Numbered from the stretch's first letter, positions 43,243 through 52,954 are shown. The stretch: 64,000 nt of DNA from Aurantimonas aggregata (GCF_010500835.1 NZ_JAAAMJ010000012.1:1-64000), one strand, 5' to 3'. The notes: a model not told the origin generated them from the letters alone. A program made the numbers and translations.

Positions 43243-43968
43243 TTAACGGCCGGCGAGAATCAGCGCCGCCGCCTGCATCTCCTGCCAGCGCAACTCCCGT
43301 CGTGCCTCGGCTTCGGCGTCGGCGCCCCACTGCTCGATGTTCCAGTCCTCGTCGAGATGCGCCAGCGCCCAGGCCTCTTCGGCGCCGACATGGCCATCGG
43401 CCAGTGCCAGCGCCAGCAGTGCCGAGCCGGTCAGCGTTGTCACCTGGTGAAGGGCCGCGACGGCAAACGGGTCGTCGATTTCGGCAAGGTGGCCTGCCAC
43501 CGCAGCCAGCGACGGCGCCGGCTGGGCAACATGCATCACGCCCTCGGCGAGCAGGAAGCGCACGCCAAGCCGCTGATGCGCCCAGTCAAGGATCGGGTCC
43601 CATTGTTCGTGCTGGCGCTCGACTAGTGGCGCGGGGTCCCCGGCGCGATAGAACAACAGGTCGGTCTCGGCATAACGGGCGACGTCGTCCCGCACCGGCG
43701 TCGGATTGTCGGCGATGGCGTCGACGATCGTGTTGGCGAGGCGGGTGACGGGCATCGTCGCCGGGTCGATGCGTTCCCGCTGTGCGTCCCACTCGGCTGC
43801 AACCGCATCGGCGACGGCTCGGCTCGGTATCGCCAGCGGGCGGCGGGCGGGTGTCTTGACCGGCCTTCCGTCGAGGAGGATGGCGTGACCACCCTCGCCT
43901 TCCGCCACGGTGACGTCCGTGTAGAAGCGCTTGGGAAGTTCCGGGCGCGGATCGATCGATTGGCTCAT
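43243..43968 (-). CDS. ATP12-family F1-ATPase assembly chaperone
   Basis: ATP12 binds the F1 alpha subunit and helps assemble the ATP synthase; bacterial copies are largely limited to alphaproteobacteria. The 241-residue protein has RFYTDVTVAEGEGGHAILLD, GRPVKTPARRPLAIPS, AVAAEWDAQ and the C-terminal motif segments SALLALALADGHVGAEEAWA and LDEDWNIEQWGAD, all typical. It stands 83 bases downstream of the HAD gene and may be co-transcribed with rluC and the HAD gene. Confidence 0.9.
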   Translation of the reverse strand: MSQSIDPRPELPKRFYTDVTVAEGEGGHAILLDGRPVKTPARRPLAIPSRAVADAVAAEWDAQRERIDPATMPVTRLANTIVDAIADNPTPVRDDVARYAETDLLFYRAGDPAPLVERQHEQWDPILDWAHQRLGVRFLLAEGVMHVAQPAPSLAAVAGHLAEIDDPFAVAALHQVTTLTGSALLALALADGHVGAEEAWALAHLDEDWNIEQWGADAEAEARRELRWQEMQAAALILAGR

Positions 43969-44039
43969 CGCGTCACTCGTCGGGATAGTGAAACCATCGG
44001 AAACACAGACAGACCTTCAGCGTTGCGGGAGCGGCCGGG

Positions 44040-44747
44040 TCAGGACAGCGCGGCCCGGGCTTCCCGCGGAAGCGCCGTTAGGGCGCCGTCGTGCCAGCTT
44101 TCGATCAGTCGATCGAGTTCCGCCGGCGTACCGGCAACAGCGGCCGCACCGGCGGCGATCAGCATGTCCGGTCGATGGGTACCCCATGCGACGCCGAATG
44201 CCGTCGCACCAGCAGCGCGGGCCATTTCGACGTCATAGATCGAATCGCCGACCACCAGCGTCTCGCCAGCGTCGACGCCGAGCACCTCGCAGCATTCCAG
44301 CACCATCGCCGGATGTGGCTTGGAAGGGCAGTCGTCCGCGGTGCGAACCACGGAAAACGCCGCCGTCATGTCGTGGGCTTCGCAGATCGCTGCGACGCCC
44401 CGGCGGGATTTGCCGGTGACCATGCCGAGGAGCAGGGAATCGCGCGCCGACAGCCGATCGATCAGCCCCTTCATCTCGGGAAACAGGGCTTCGCGGAAAT
44501 CCGGTTCGGCGCGCGCCGCGCGGAACTGCGTGCGGTAGCCGGTAACCAGGGAGGCGAGCAGCAGCGAGTCGACTCCCGGATGCAGGCGGCCGATCGCGGT
44601 GTCCAGAGACAGCCCGATAATGTCGCGCGTGGCAGCATCCTCGGGCGCATCGAGACCGTGCGCGAGGAAGGTCCGCCGCATGATGTCGCAGATCACGCCG
44701 AAGGAATCGGCGATGGTGCCGTCGCAGTCGAACAAAATGGCCTTCAT
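44040..44747 (-). CDS. HAD-superfamily phosphatase (phosphoglycolate phosphatase-like)
   Basis: The 235-residue protein is a HAD hydrolase of subfamily IA. Motif I is LFDCDGTIADS with the nucleophilic Asp, motif II is GMVTGKSRRG, motif III is the Lys in CPSKPHPAM, and motif IV is VVGDSIYDVEMAR. The nearest types act on phosphoglycolate or similar small phosphates. Its ATG overlaps the rluC stop (ATGA), a pairing that is conserved in Hyphomicrobiales. The substrate remains unproven. Confidence 0.88.
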   Translation of the reverse strand: MKAILFDCDGTIADSFGVICDIMRRTFLAHGLDAPEDAATRDIIGLSLDTAIGRLHPGVDSLLLASLVTGYRTQFRAARAEPDFREALFPEMKGLIDRLSARDSLLLGMVTGKSRRGVAAICEAHDMTAAFSVVRTADDCPSKPHPAMVLECCEVLGVDAGETLVVGDSIYDVEMARAAGATAFGVAWGTHRPDMLIAAGAAAVAGTPAELDRLIESWHDGALTALPREARAALS

Positions 44748-45727
44748 CAGTCGCCGAGCTCCTCGTCGAAGCCGAAGAGATTGAAGGTCTGCACCATGTG
44801 TGGCGGCAATGGCGCGACCTGGTCGACGAGGCCGCCGTCGGGATGCGGGATCACGATCCGCCGCGCATGGAGATGCAGCTTCTTCTGGACGCCGCCCGGG
44901 AAGTCCCAATTGGTGTCGTGCTCGAAATATTTCGGATCGCCGAGGATCGGATGGCCGAGATGCAGGGCGTGGACGCGCAGCTGGTGGGTTCGGCCGGTAT
45001 AGGGCTCCATCTCCAGCCAGGCGAAGTTCTGCGCGAGGTTCTCGATCACGCGGTAGTTCGTCAGCGCGTGGTCCGCGCCCTCCTCGCCGTGCTTGGCGAC
45101 GCGCATGCGGTCGCCGTCCTCGGTCTGCTCCTTGACCAGGTAGGTCGAGATACGGCCGTCATGCGGGACCGGAACCCCCTTTACGATCGCCCAGTAGGTT
45201 TTCTTGGTGTCGCGTTCGCGGAACGAGCGGGTCAGCGCGGTCGCCGCGCCGCGCGTGCGGGCGACCACCAGGACGCCGGACGTGTCGCGGTCGAGCCGGT
45301 GTACCAGGCGGGGTTTCTCGCCCTTCCGGCTGCGCCAGGCCTCGAGCATCTTGTCGACGTGGCGCGACACGCCCGAGCCCCCCTGCACCGCCAGGCCCGC
45401 CGGCTTGTTGAATACCAGGACCTTGTCGTCCTCGTAGATCAGCATCTGCGACAACACGTCGGTGTCGTTGCGATCGCGCATCGTGTTGGGTGTCAGCGGT
45501 CCGACCCGGCGCGCGGCGTCGCTGCCGATCGGCGGGACTCGGATCATCTGGCCCGGCGCAACCCGCGTATCGGATTTCACGCGACCGCCGTCGACGCGGA
45601 CCTGCCCCGACCGCAACAGCTTCTGAAGATGACCGAAGCCGAGGCCCGGATAATGCAGCTTGAACCACCGGTCGAGGCGCAGGCCCGCCTCGTCGTCTTC
45701 CACGCGCTTCTGTTCGACCGATGCCAT
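44747..45727 (-). CDS. rluC: Ribosomal large subunit pseudouridine synthase (RluC/RluD family)
   Basis: The enzyme converts specific uridines of 23S rRNA to pseudouridine. An N-terminal S4 RNA-binding domain (RLDRWFKLHYPGLGFGHLQK, residues about 14-75) precedes the catalytic domain with HRLDRDTSGVLVVA, which contains the catalytic Asp, and GRTHQLRVHALHLGHPILGD. The start at 45727 gives 326 residues beginning ASVEQKRVEDDEAG; an in-frame start at 45775 is less likely. RluC is preferred over RluD by general similarity, but I cannot separate the two firmly. Confidence 0.88.
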   Translation of the reverse strand: MASVEQKRVEDDEAGLRLDRWFKLHYPGLGFGHLQKLLRSGQVRVDGGRVKSDTRVAPGQMIRVPPIGSDAARRVGPLTPNTMRDRNDTDVLSQMLIYEDDKVLVFNKPAGLAVQGGSGVSRHVDKMLEAWRSRKGEKPRLVHRLDRDTSGVLVVARTRGAATALTRSFRERDTKKTYWAIVKGVPVPHDGRISTYLVKEQTEDGDRMRVAKHGEEGADHALTNYRVIENLAQNFAWLEMEPYTGRTHQLRVHALHLGHPILGDPKYFEHDTNWDFPGGVQKKLHLHARRIVIPHPDGGLVDQVAPLPPHMVQTFNLFGFDEELGD

Positions 45728-45783
45728 GATCCGGCTAATCCTTCCCGGCGCCTCGGACGGATCATACCGCCACATGCGCCAAA

Positions 45784-45807
45784 GCGGCCCCGCAAGCGGG
45801 GCCGCGA
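45784..45807 (-). terminator. Hairpin after the BCCT transporter gene
   Basis: GCGGCCCC and GGGGCCGC form a perfect 8-bp stem with a 6-base loop. On the minus strand it is followed by a short TTT. It lies between the transporter stop (45952) and the rluC start (45727). Confidence 0.6.
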
Positions 45808-45951
45808 CACCCGGACGCCGGCGGTGCGAAGAGCACTCCGCCGATAGCGACCGGGCTATTCCATCATTGCGCCTCTATACCGTCAGCCGCCCGGCGGGGA
45901 TAGTCGGCACGCAAGCGCCGACCGTGCCCCGCCGACGTGGCGGCTCCGGGG

Positions 45952-47559
45952 CTAGCTTGCTTCCGCCCGGACGTTTTCCAGGAACGGCTTGCGGCGCTCG
46001 GCGCGCAGGCCGAGGAAGGTCGACCAGCACAGCGCGATGAGCAGGAAGGCAAACGGGAAGCCGGTCGTGATGGCCGCTCCCTGCAGGGCCGCCAGGCCAC
46101 CGCCGGCAAGTAGTGCGATCGCCACCAGTCCTTCGAACGATGCCCAAAACACCCGCTGAGACACCGGCGCGTCGATCTTGCCACCCGCGGTGATCGTATC
46201 GATCACCAGCGAGCCGGAATCCGACGAGGTGACGAAGAACACGATCACCAGCACGATGCCGACGAACGAGCTGATCATCGACAGCGGCAGCTGGTCGAGC
46301 ATGACGAAGAGCTTCACCTCGAGCGCGGCATCGACGATGCCATCGAAGCCGGCGATCGTCTGGGTCAGCGCCGTGCCGCCGAAGACGGTCATCCAGATCA
46401 CCGACACGATCGTCGGGATCAGGAGAACGCAGGTGATGAACTCGCGCACCGACCTGCCGCGGGAAACCCGGGCGATGAACATGCCGACGAAGGGCGACCA
46501 GCTCATCCACCAGGCCCAGTAGAAGGTTGTCCAGCCGGTGCGGTAGGCGTCGTCGCCGCGGCCGAACGGATTGGACAGCGGGATGAGCTCCCTGATGTAC
46601 TCCCAGCCATTGCCGAAGAAGCCGCGCACCAGCACGAGGGTCGGGCCGACCGCGAAGATGAAGGCCAGAAGCAGCAGCGCCAGGCCCATGTTGATCTGCG
46701 ACAGCCGCTTCACGCCGGCATCGAGACCCGCGAGCACCGAGAGCAGCGCGACGCCGGTGATGAGGACGATCAGCACGATATTGCTGAACAGCGTGTCCGG
46801 TATCCCAAAGAGATAGTTCAGGCCGGCGACGGCCTGCTGGGCACCGAGCCCCAGCGAGGTGGCGAGACCGAACAGCGTGGCGAAAACCGCCAGGATGTCG
46901 ATGATGTGGCCAGGCCAGCCCCAGACGCGCTCACCGAGCAGCGGATAGAAGGCCGAGCGCATGGTCAGCGGCAGGCCCCAATTGTAGCTGAAGAAAGCAA
47001 GCGCCAGACCGACGACCGCATAGATCGCCCAGGGATGCAGGCCCCAGTGATAGATCGTGGCGGCCATGCCGAGGCGGCGCGATGCCAGCTCGTTGCCGAC
47101 GGCACCGCCAAGCGGCGCGGCACTGCCGCCTTCCAGCGAAGCGGTAAAATGGGTGATCGGCTCGGAAACGCCGTAGAACATCAGGCCAATGCCCATGCCC
47201 GCAGCGAACAGCATCGAGAACCAACCGAAATAGGTGAATTCGGGACGCGCATCCTTGCCGCCGAGACGGATCTTTCCGAGCGGCGACAGCACGAGATAGA
47301 GGCAGAACAGCACGAAGATGTTGCCGGCCAGGATGAAGAACCAGTCGAAGGTCGAGGTGATCGCCGGGCGAAGCCAGCCGAAGAAGCCGTCGACAGCTTC
47401 AGGAAACAGCAGCGTCAGCGCGACGAAGGTGATGATCACCGCAGCCGAGATGGGGAATACCGGGTTGTGGATGTCGAGGCCGAACCGCTGGAGGTTATCC
47501 TGGCCAACCTCATATTCGGTCACTGATTCCTCAGGAATCTGCGTCTCTTCGGTGCTCAT
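45952..47559 (-). CDS. BCCT-family betaine/carnitine/choline transporter
   Basis: This 535-residue protein has 12 predicted transmembrane helices and moves quaternary ammonium compounds such as glycine betaine or choline into the cell with sodium or proton. The BCCT signature region is present (TGWTTFYWAWWMSWSPFVGM, then FIARVSRGRSVREFI), as is WGLHPWAIYAVVGLALAFF. The N-terminus from 47559 (STEETQIPEESVTEYEVGQD) is cytoplasmic and acidic; the in-frame extension to 47646 has no family similarity. Osmotic regulation is likely but not shown. A terminator follows. Confidence 0.9.
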   Translation of the reverse strand: MSTEETQIPEESVTEYEVGQDNLQRFGLDIHNPVFPISAAVIITFVALTLLFPEAVDGFFGWLRPAITSTFDWFFILAGNIFVLFCLYLVLSPLGKIRLGGKDARPEFTYFGWFSMLFAAGMGIGLMFYGVSEPITHFTASLEGGSAAPLGGAVGNELASRRLGMAATIYHWGLHPWAIYAVVGLALAFFSYNWGLPLTMRSAFYPLLGERVWGWPGHIIDILAVFATLFGLATSLGLGAQQAVAGLNYLFGIPDTLFSNIVLIVLITGVALLSVLAGLDAGVKRLSQINMGLALLLLAFIFAVGPTLVLVRGFFGNGWEYIRELIPLSNPFGRGDDAYRTGWTTFYWAWWMSWSPFVGMFIARVSRGRSVREFITCVLLIPTIVSVIWMTVFGGTALTQTIAGFDGIVDAALEVKLFVMLDQLPLSMISSFVGIVLVIVFFVTSSDSGSLVIDTITAGGKIDAPVSQRVFWASFEGLVAIALLAGGGLAALQGAAITTGFPFAFLLIALCWSTFLGLRAERRKPFLENVRAEAS

Positions 47560-47801
47560 CGGTTCCTCGTCTCGGTTCTGGCAGTGCAGCCGGGCAGTGC
47601 CCGAGGCCACGGCAAGCGACCGCCTGCCAGAGGCAGCGCGGTGCATTCGGCCGAAAAATTGGTGGCGGTCGTGGTGGCGCGCGCGTCTAGAGGCGGCGCA
47701 AAGACCCGGCCTCCCATCGCGTCATACACGATTTCAGGCAAGATTGTGGCCCGGCGGCGACTTTTTCTGCATGAGACGGCAAGAAAATCCTGGCCATAGG
47801 T

Positions 47802-49151
47802 CTAACGACGGTTGTTTTTCACCGTCTCGCGCAGCCGGGCCCAATGCGCCATCCTCTCGCCTATCGGTGCTTCGCTGCCGCGATCGGTGGGACGGTAGAA
47901 CGCCTGCCGGCCCATTTCCTCTGGGAAATAATCCTGGCCAGAGAACGCTTCCGGCGCGTCGTGGTCGTAGGCGTAGCCCGAACCGTAGCCCTCGCTCTGC
48001 ATCAGCTGGGTGGGCGCGTTGAGGATGTGCTTCGGCGGCAGGAGCGATCCGTGCTCGCGCGCGGCGCGCATCGCCGCCTTGTACGCCACATAGACGGCAT
48101 TCGATTTGGGTGCGGCGGCCAGATACACCGTCGCCTCTGCCAGCGCGAGTTCGCCCTCGGGCGAGCCGAGATAATCGTAGGCGTCCTTGGCGGCCAGGGC
48201 GACATTCAAGGCGTTCGGGTCGGCGAGGCCGATGTCTTCCGACGCCATGCGGACGAGCCGGCGGCCGAGATAGAGCGGGTTCTCGCCGGCATCCAGCATG
48301 CGGCAGAGCCAGTAGAGGGCGGCGTCCGGGTCGGAGCCGCGCACCGATTTGTGCAAGGCGGAGATCAGGTTGTAGTGGCCATCCTGGCTCTTGTCATAGA
48401 CCGGCGCGCGGCGCTGCACGACGTCCTGGACGGTCGCTGCGTCGAAGATTTCGCCAGTCTTCGCCGCGCGCCAGACCTCCTCGGCGAGTGTCAGGATCGC
48501 CCTGCCGTCGCCGTCCGCCATCCTCACCAGCGCCAGCCGTGCCTCGTCGTCGAGCGGCAGCTTGCGTCTCTCGGCCTCCTCGGCCCGTTCCAACAGCCGC
48601 GTCAGGCTTTCCGGTCCGTGCGACCGGAAGGTCAGGACACGGGCGCGCGACAGCAGCGCCGCGTTGAGCTCGAACGAAGGGTTTTCGGTCGTCGCGCCGA
48701 CGAGCACGACGGTGCCGTCCTCCATCACCGGCAGAAACGAATCCTGCTGGGCCCGGTTGAAGCGGTGGATCTCGTCGACGAACAACAGGGTCCGGGTACC
48801 GTTGGTCCGCCTGAGCCGCGCCGCCTCGAAGACCTTCTTCAGGTCGGCGACGCCGGAGAAGATCGCCGAAATCTGCTGGAAGGCGTAGTCGACCTCGCTC
48901 GCCAGCAATCGGGCGACGGTGGTCTTGCCGGTCCCGGGCGGGCCCCAGAACACCATCGAGCCGAGGCTTCCCGCATCCAGCATGCGCGACAGCACCCCGT
49001 CCGGGCCGGTCAGATGCTCCTGCCCGACCACCTCGCCCAGCGTCCGAGGCCGCAGCCGGTCGGCAAGCGGGCGCGACCGGTCGTCCGACGCGACGGCAGC
49101 GCGTGGAGAGCCGTGGGGTGCGGCGGGGGCATCGCCGAAAAGATCACTCAT
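47802..49151 (-). CDS. rarA: Replication-associated recombination protein RarA (MgsA)
   Basis: RarA is an AAA+ ATPase related to clamp loaders that acts at stalled replication forks. The 449-residue product has PLADRLRPRTLGEVVGQEHL, Walker A GPPGTGKTTVARLL, Walker B LLFVDEIHRF, sensor 1 GATTENPSFELN and the C-terminal tetramerisation part (AAPKSNAVYVAYKAAM, DHDAPEAFSGQDYFPEEM). The ATG at 49151 begins SDLFGDAPAAP and lies one base after the protease stop, so the two genes are co-transcribed. Confidence 0.93.
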   Translation of the reverse strand: MSDLFGDAPAAPHGSPRAAVASDDRSRPLADRLRPRTLGEVVGQEHLTGPDGVLSRMLDAGSLGSMVFWGPPGTGKTTVARLLASEVDYAFQQISAIFSGVADLKKVFEAARLRRTNGTRTLLFVDEIHRFNRAQQDSFLPVMEDGTVVLVGATTENPSFELNAALLSRARVLTFRSHGPESLTRLLERAEEAERRKLPLDDEARLALVRMADGDGRAILTLAEEVWRAAKTGEIFDAATVQDVVQRRAPVYDKSQDGHYNLISALHKSVRGSDPDAALYWLCRMLDAGENPLYLGRRLVRMASEDIGLADPNALNVALAAKDAYDYLGSPEGELALAEATVYLAAAPKSNAVYVAYKAAMRAAREHGSLLPPKHILNAPTQLMQSEGYGSGYAYDHDAPEAFSGQDYFPEEMGRQAFYRPTDRGSEAPIGERMAHWARLRETVKNNRR

Positions 49152-49152
49152 C

Positions 49153-50715
49153 TCAGCGCACCATCTGCGCCATGCGGCGACCGTCCCGCTCGAGTTCGAA
49201 GCGCCAGCCCAGGAAACGGCCACCGAGCATCGTTTCCAGCGCCTCTGTCGACTCGATCGTCTCGCCATTCAGCGTCAGCAGGATGTCGCGGGGACGGAGG
49301 CCGAACCGCGCGGCGTAGGAGCCCCGGGCGACCGCCGTCACCACGACGCCGGTCTTGTTCATCGGCAGGTCCAGTTCGGAAGCGACGCGCGGCGAGAGGT
49401 TGAGCACGGTCGTGCCGGCAAAGGGCGTGTCTCCGCCGAGGACGCGTTCGTCGCGGGGCGGCGTCTCGGGTGCCGGCTGCAGCGGCAGATCCAACGCAAG
49501 GCGCTCGTCGCCGCGCAGGATCTGCAGCTTCGCGACACCGCCGATGCCCGTCGTCGCAAGACGATAGCCGAGCGCATCGGGACTGTCGATGGCGACGTCG
49601 CCGACCGTCAGAATGACGTCTCCGACCTCCAGCCCCGCCTCGGCAGCGGGCGTGCCGCCGCCGACCTCATGAACGAGAGCACCTGTCGGACGATCGAGCC
49701 CCAGCGCCTCGGCGATGTCCGGCGTGACCGGCGCGAAGCCCGCGCCGAGGAACGGCTGCTCAAAGCGATCGCCTTCGCGGGCTGCACGAACGAAGCTCGC
49801 TACCATGTTGGAGAGGATAGCAAATCCGATTCCGTTGGACCCGCCCGACCGGGAGAAGATGGCGGTGTTCACCCCGACCAGTTGCCCCTGCATGTCGATG
49901 AGCGCGCCGCCGGAATTGCCGGGATTAATCGCCGCGTCGGTCTGGATGAAGAAGCCGAAATCATTGACGCCGATATGCGTGCGGGCGAGCGCCGAGACGA
50001 TGCCGTTGGTGACGGTCTGGCCGATCCCGAAGGGATTGCCGATGGCCAGGACCAGGTCGCCGATCTCCAGCCCGTCGGAATTGGCCATGGCCAGCATCGG
50101 GAACGGGCCCTCCCCGTCGATCTTCAGCACTGCCAGATCGACCTTGTCGTCCTTGAGGAGAACGGTGGTCTGGAATTCGCGCCCGTCGGCGAAGGCGATC
50201 CTCACCTCGTCGGCGTCGGCGACCACGTGGTTGTTGGTGACGACCAGACCCGTCGCATCGACGATCACCCCGGAGCCGAGCGAAGATTCCATGCGCGGGC
50301 GCGAATCGAAGCGCTGACCGAAGAACTGGCCGAAGAACGGATCGTTGGCGAAGGGCGACTGGCGCGCCGGCACGGCGCGGGCGGCATAGACGTTGACGAC
50401 AGCGGGCGCCGTCTCCTTGACCAGCGGGGCGAATGACAGCTGGATCTCGGCATTGCCGCCGGGAACGCGTCGGTCCGCGCCGACCGCGTCTCCAGGAACC
50501 GGCACAGCCGGAACCGGGCTTGCTGCGTCAGGCTGGCGCGGTACGGTTGGATCTGGGTACGGCCCTTCGCCAGTAGCGGGATCATCGCCCTCGCCGAAGA
50601 GGCTCTGGACGAGGCCGCGCAGGCTCCACCCCTCCTCTGCGACCGCGCCCTGCGGCAGCGAAGGAATGGCGACGAGCGTGACCAGGAGTATTCTGAAAAG
50701 TTGGTTCGGACGCAT
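49153..50715 (-). CDS. Periplasmic serine protease of the Deg/HtrA family
   Basis: This 520-residue exported protease degrades or refolds damaged envelope proteins. It has a signal peptide (LFRILLVTLVAIPSLPQGAV), a trypsin-like domain with His163 (TNNHVV), Asp193 (DKVDLAVLKID) and Ser268 (NPGNSGGALID), and two PDZ domains (about 315-400 and 425-515). The region between the signal and the protease domain is longer and more Pro-rich than in DegP. Overlap with rarA is by one base spacing; the pair is common in alphaproteobacteria. Confidence 0.92.
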   Translation of the reverse strand: MRPNQLFRILLVTLVAIPSLPQGAVAEEGWSLRGLVQSLFGEGDDPATGEGPYPDPTVPRQPDAASPVPAVPVPGDAVGADRRVPGGNAEIQLSFAPLVKETAPAVVNVYAARAVPARQSPFANDPFFGQFFGQRFDSRPRMESSLGSGVIVDATGLVVTNNHVVADADEVRIAFADGREFQTTVLLKDDKVDLAVLKIDGEGPFPMLAMANSDGLEIGDLVLAIGNPFGIGQTVTNGIVSALARTHIGVNDFGFFIQTDAAINPGNSGGALIDMQGQLVGVNTAIFSRSGGSNGIGFAILSNMVASFVRAAREGDRFEQPFLGAGFAPVTPDIAEALGLDRPTGALVHEVGGGTPAAEAGLEVGDVILTVGDVAIDSPDALGYRLATTGIGGVAKLQILRGDERLALDLPLQPAPETPPRDERVLGGDTPFAGTTVLNLSPRVASELDLPMNKTGVVVTAVARGSYAARFGLRPRDILLTLNGETIESTEALETMLGGRFLGWRFELERDGRRMAQMVR

Positions 50716-50782
50716 GACCCGCCTGTCGTTATACAGCGCCCCGCGTCGTCTGGGCCCGGCGGATTACGCGGGACCGACAACG

Positions 50783-50807
50783 AAAAAGGGGCCACGAGGG
50801 CCCCTTA
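50783..50807 (-). terminator. Intrinsic terminator of the small exported protein gene
   Basis: On the minus strand AAGGGGCC and GGCCCCTT form a stem with a five-base loop, followed by TTTCG. It lies between the stop at 50835 and the protease start. Confidence 0.75.
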
Positions 50808-50834
50808 TCACAAGCTTGGTCGATTTTGTGGCTG

Positions 50835-50966
50835 CTATCGCAGATCGGTCGTGCCGGTGGTGATGGCGCTCGGCGCCTGCTCCGGCAGTTCTGCCGTCGC
50901 GTAGCTGGCCGTCAGCACGCCGAATGCGGCGACCGCACCGAGAAGCGTCAGCAATGTCCGGCGCAT
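50835..50966 (-). CDS. 43-residue exported protein
   Basis: The product is RRTLLTLLGAVAAFGVLTAS followed by a short polar tail (EQAPSAITTGTTDLR). It consists of a signal peptide and about 20 mature residues. A Shine-Dalgarno-like AAGGGG lies about 12 nt before the ATG, and an intrinsic terminator follows, so a separate small transcript is likely. Its function is unknown. Confidence 0.55.
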   Translation of the reverse strand: MRRTLLTLLGAVAAFGVLTASYATAELPEQAPSAITTGTTDLR

Positions 50967-51257
50967 GGTGGAAGGCCCCTTGAGGTTGTTCGTGGTCACA
51001 TCGTGCATGGAAGTAGTTTAACCCGTGTAAAAGCTCGCCACTGTGACGCAGCGCACGTCCCTATGTTGGGGTCGAAAATGCCCGGGCGGCCATTTGGTTG
51101 CCGTGTTTCCGCCGAATTTTCAGAATTCCTCGAACCGTGTGGCTCGTATGGCACGCCAAGCCGGCGCCAACGATGACTTTTGCGCCACACTCACGGCTTT
51201 CGCGCGCTGAGCAGTTAACGCACTAGACCGCGTCAGACCCTCCACGTTTTCAACGCC

Positions 51258-52280
51258 TTAACGCACGAGACCGTATTCGCGCAGACTGGCAGCCGTCGCG
51301 GCGATGGCCTCCTCCGGCGTCCGGAACACAATGGCGAGATTTGTCCGGGCAGGATCGGCATCGAGATCCTTCGCGCGGCCAAGCTCCAGCACCAGGAGAC
51401 GAGCCTGCGCGGACACTTTCGACGCCATTCTGACCACGTAGTCGGGCAGGACGAATCGCGGCACCCGCCGCCGCAAGGTGGGATCGGCCGCGGCAAGATG
51501 GCGGCCGATCTCGATCAGCGATCGCGTCCCTGCCGACAGGATGAAGCGATGCCCAGCGGCCGCCGGCGTCTCCATCGCCGCCATGTGAGCTTGTGCCACA
51601 TCCCGGACATCGACGATGCCGAAGCTGACATCCGGCACGACCGGCGTGCGCCCGCGCATCATCATGGCGATGAGCATCGCCGAGGTGCCGGCATCGGCGT
51701 CGAGCAGCGGGCCTAGAACGAAGGCGGGGTTGATGACGGCAAGTTCCAGGCCTGTCCCGCGCGTCGCCTCCCAGGCGGCCCGCTCGGCGACGGTCTTGGA
51801 CACGGCGTAGGCACCGACGGAGGGATCGTTGGTGTTCGACCAGTCCGCATCGCCGTAGCGCGCGTCGGCGCGGCTCCCGTGGCCCTGATAGACGGCGACG
51901 ATAGACGAGGTCATCACCACGCGCTCGACCCCGGCGTCCCGCGCGGCGCCGATCACCCGCAGCGTCCCCTCCCGTGCGGCAGGCACCAGCGCGAACCGGT
52001 CGCGCGGCTGCGCCATCGGGAAAGGCGATGCCATGTGGACGACGAAGCGACATCCGGCGGCGGCCTCGGCCCACCCCGCATCCGAGAGAAGGTCAGCTTC
52101 GATGATTTCGAGCCGGTCGACGGCTGCGCCGTGGCGGGCCAGCGTCACCCGGACTTCCTCGCCCTTGGCGGAAGACCGCACGGTGCCCCTGACGGTGTAG
52201 CCCCGTTCGAGCAGGATCAGGGCCACATGCTTGGCGATGAAGCCAGAAATGCCCGTGATCAGGACTGTGTCGCTCGCCAT
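51258..52280 (-). CDS. NAD(P)-dependent epimerase/dehydratase-family reductase
   Basis: This 340-residue protein is an extended short-chain dehydrogenase of the dihydroflavonol reductase / aldehyde reductase type. The Rossmann motif is TGISGFIAKHVA near residue 9, and the catalytic YxxxK is YAVSK (near residue 160), with MTSSIVAVY as the Ser-containing strand. Such enzymes reduce aldehydes and ketones with NADPH; the substrate here is not known. It is isolated between the small exported protein and the ribosomal cluster. Confidence 0.87.
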   Translation of the reverse strand: MASDTVLITGISGFIAKHVALILLERGYTVRGTVRSSAKGEEVRVTLARHGAAVDRLEIIEADLLSDAGWAEAAAGCRFVVHMASPFPMAQPRDRFALVPAAREGTLRVIGAARDAGVERVVMTSSIVAVYQGHGSRADARYGDADWSNTNDPSVGAYAVSKTVAERAAWEATRGTGLELAVINPAFVLGPLLDADAGTSAMLIAMMMRGRTPVVPDVSFGIVDVRDVAQAHMAAMETPAAAGHRFILSAGTRSLIEIGRHLAAADPTLRRRVPRFVLPDYVVRMASKVSAQARLLVLELGRAKDLDADPARTNLAIVFRTPEEAIAATAASLREYGLVR

Positions 52281-52345
52281 GCTCAGTTCCTCATGTGCCC
52301 GGATGTCGAACAGCTTTGCGGGATGATCGCCGATCTGCGGACATG

Positions 52346-52368
52346 AAAAAGGGGCCGCTGGGGCCCCT
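52346..52368 (-). terminator. Intrinsic terminator after rplQ
   Basis: AGGGGCC and GGCCCCT form a stem with a four-base loop, and on the minus strand the stem ends in a TTTTT run. It lies 34 bp after the rplQ stop and ends the ribosomal protein transcript. Confidence 0.82.
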
Positions 52369-52402
52369 CCGTCGATAGCGATTTTCGGATCAACCGAATG
52401 GA

Positions 52403-52825
52403 TCAGGACGCGTCGTCCTGGCCCTCGTCCTCGAGACGATCGCGGTCGATGGCGCCGCGGGCGTTTGGATCACGATCGACGAACTCGATCACGGCCATCG
52501 GCGCATTGTCTCCGCGGCGGAAGCCGGCCTTCAGGACGCGGCAATAGCCGCCCTGGCGGTCCGCGTAGCGCGGTGCGAGCGTGTCGAACAGCTTCGGAAT
52601 GACCGAGCCGTCGCGAACCTTCGAGAGCGCCTGGCGGCGCGCGTGGAGATCGCCGCGCTTGCCGAGCGTCACCAGCTTCTCGACGATCGGACGCAGGTCC
52701 TTCGCCTTGGGCAGCGTGGTGACGATCTGCTCATGCAGGATCAGGGACGCCGCCATGTTGGCGAACATCGCCTTACGATGACTGGCGGTTCGGTTTAGTT
52801 TCCGTCCGGCTTTGCCGTGGCGCAT
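52403..52825 (-). CDS. rplQ: 50S ribosomal protein L17
   Basis: L17 sits near the peptide exit tunnel. The sequence [20 protein letters not shown] at the N-terminus is diagnostic. At 140 residues it has the acidic C-terminal tail usual in alphaproteobacteria ([11 protein letters not shown]). It is the last gene of the cluster and follows rpoA after 140 bp that hold a terminator-like hairpin, so it may also have its own promoter. Confidence 0.96.
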   Translation of the reverse strand: MRHGKAGRKLNRTASHRKAMFANMAASLILHEQIVTTLPKAKDLRPIVEKLVTLGKRGDLHARRQALSKVRDGSVIPKLFDTLAPRYADRQGGYCRVLKAGFRRGDNAPMAVIEFVDRDPNARGAIDRDRLEDEGQDDAS

Positions 52826-52928
52826 GGGATTTTCCTCGGGAAGTCTACCGGCTCCAGGGCCGGGGGTCGGGATCTTTGCGTCCCTGCCGACTAGCGACAG
52901 GCCGCCGTTCCTTTAAATGATTGAAAAC

Positions 52929-52954
52929 GCTCCCGACCGTCGAGGCCGGGAGCG
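52929..52954 (-). terminator. Terminator-like hairpin between rpoA and rplQ
   Basis: CGCTCCCG and CGGGAGCG pair around a ten-base loop. On the minus strand the stem is followed by TTTTC. It is 12 bp after the rpoA stop. It may reduce read-through into rplQ. Confidence 0.65.
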
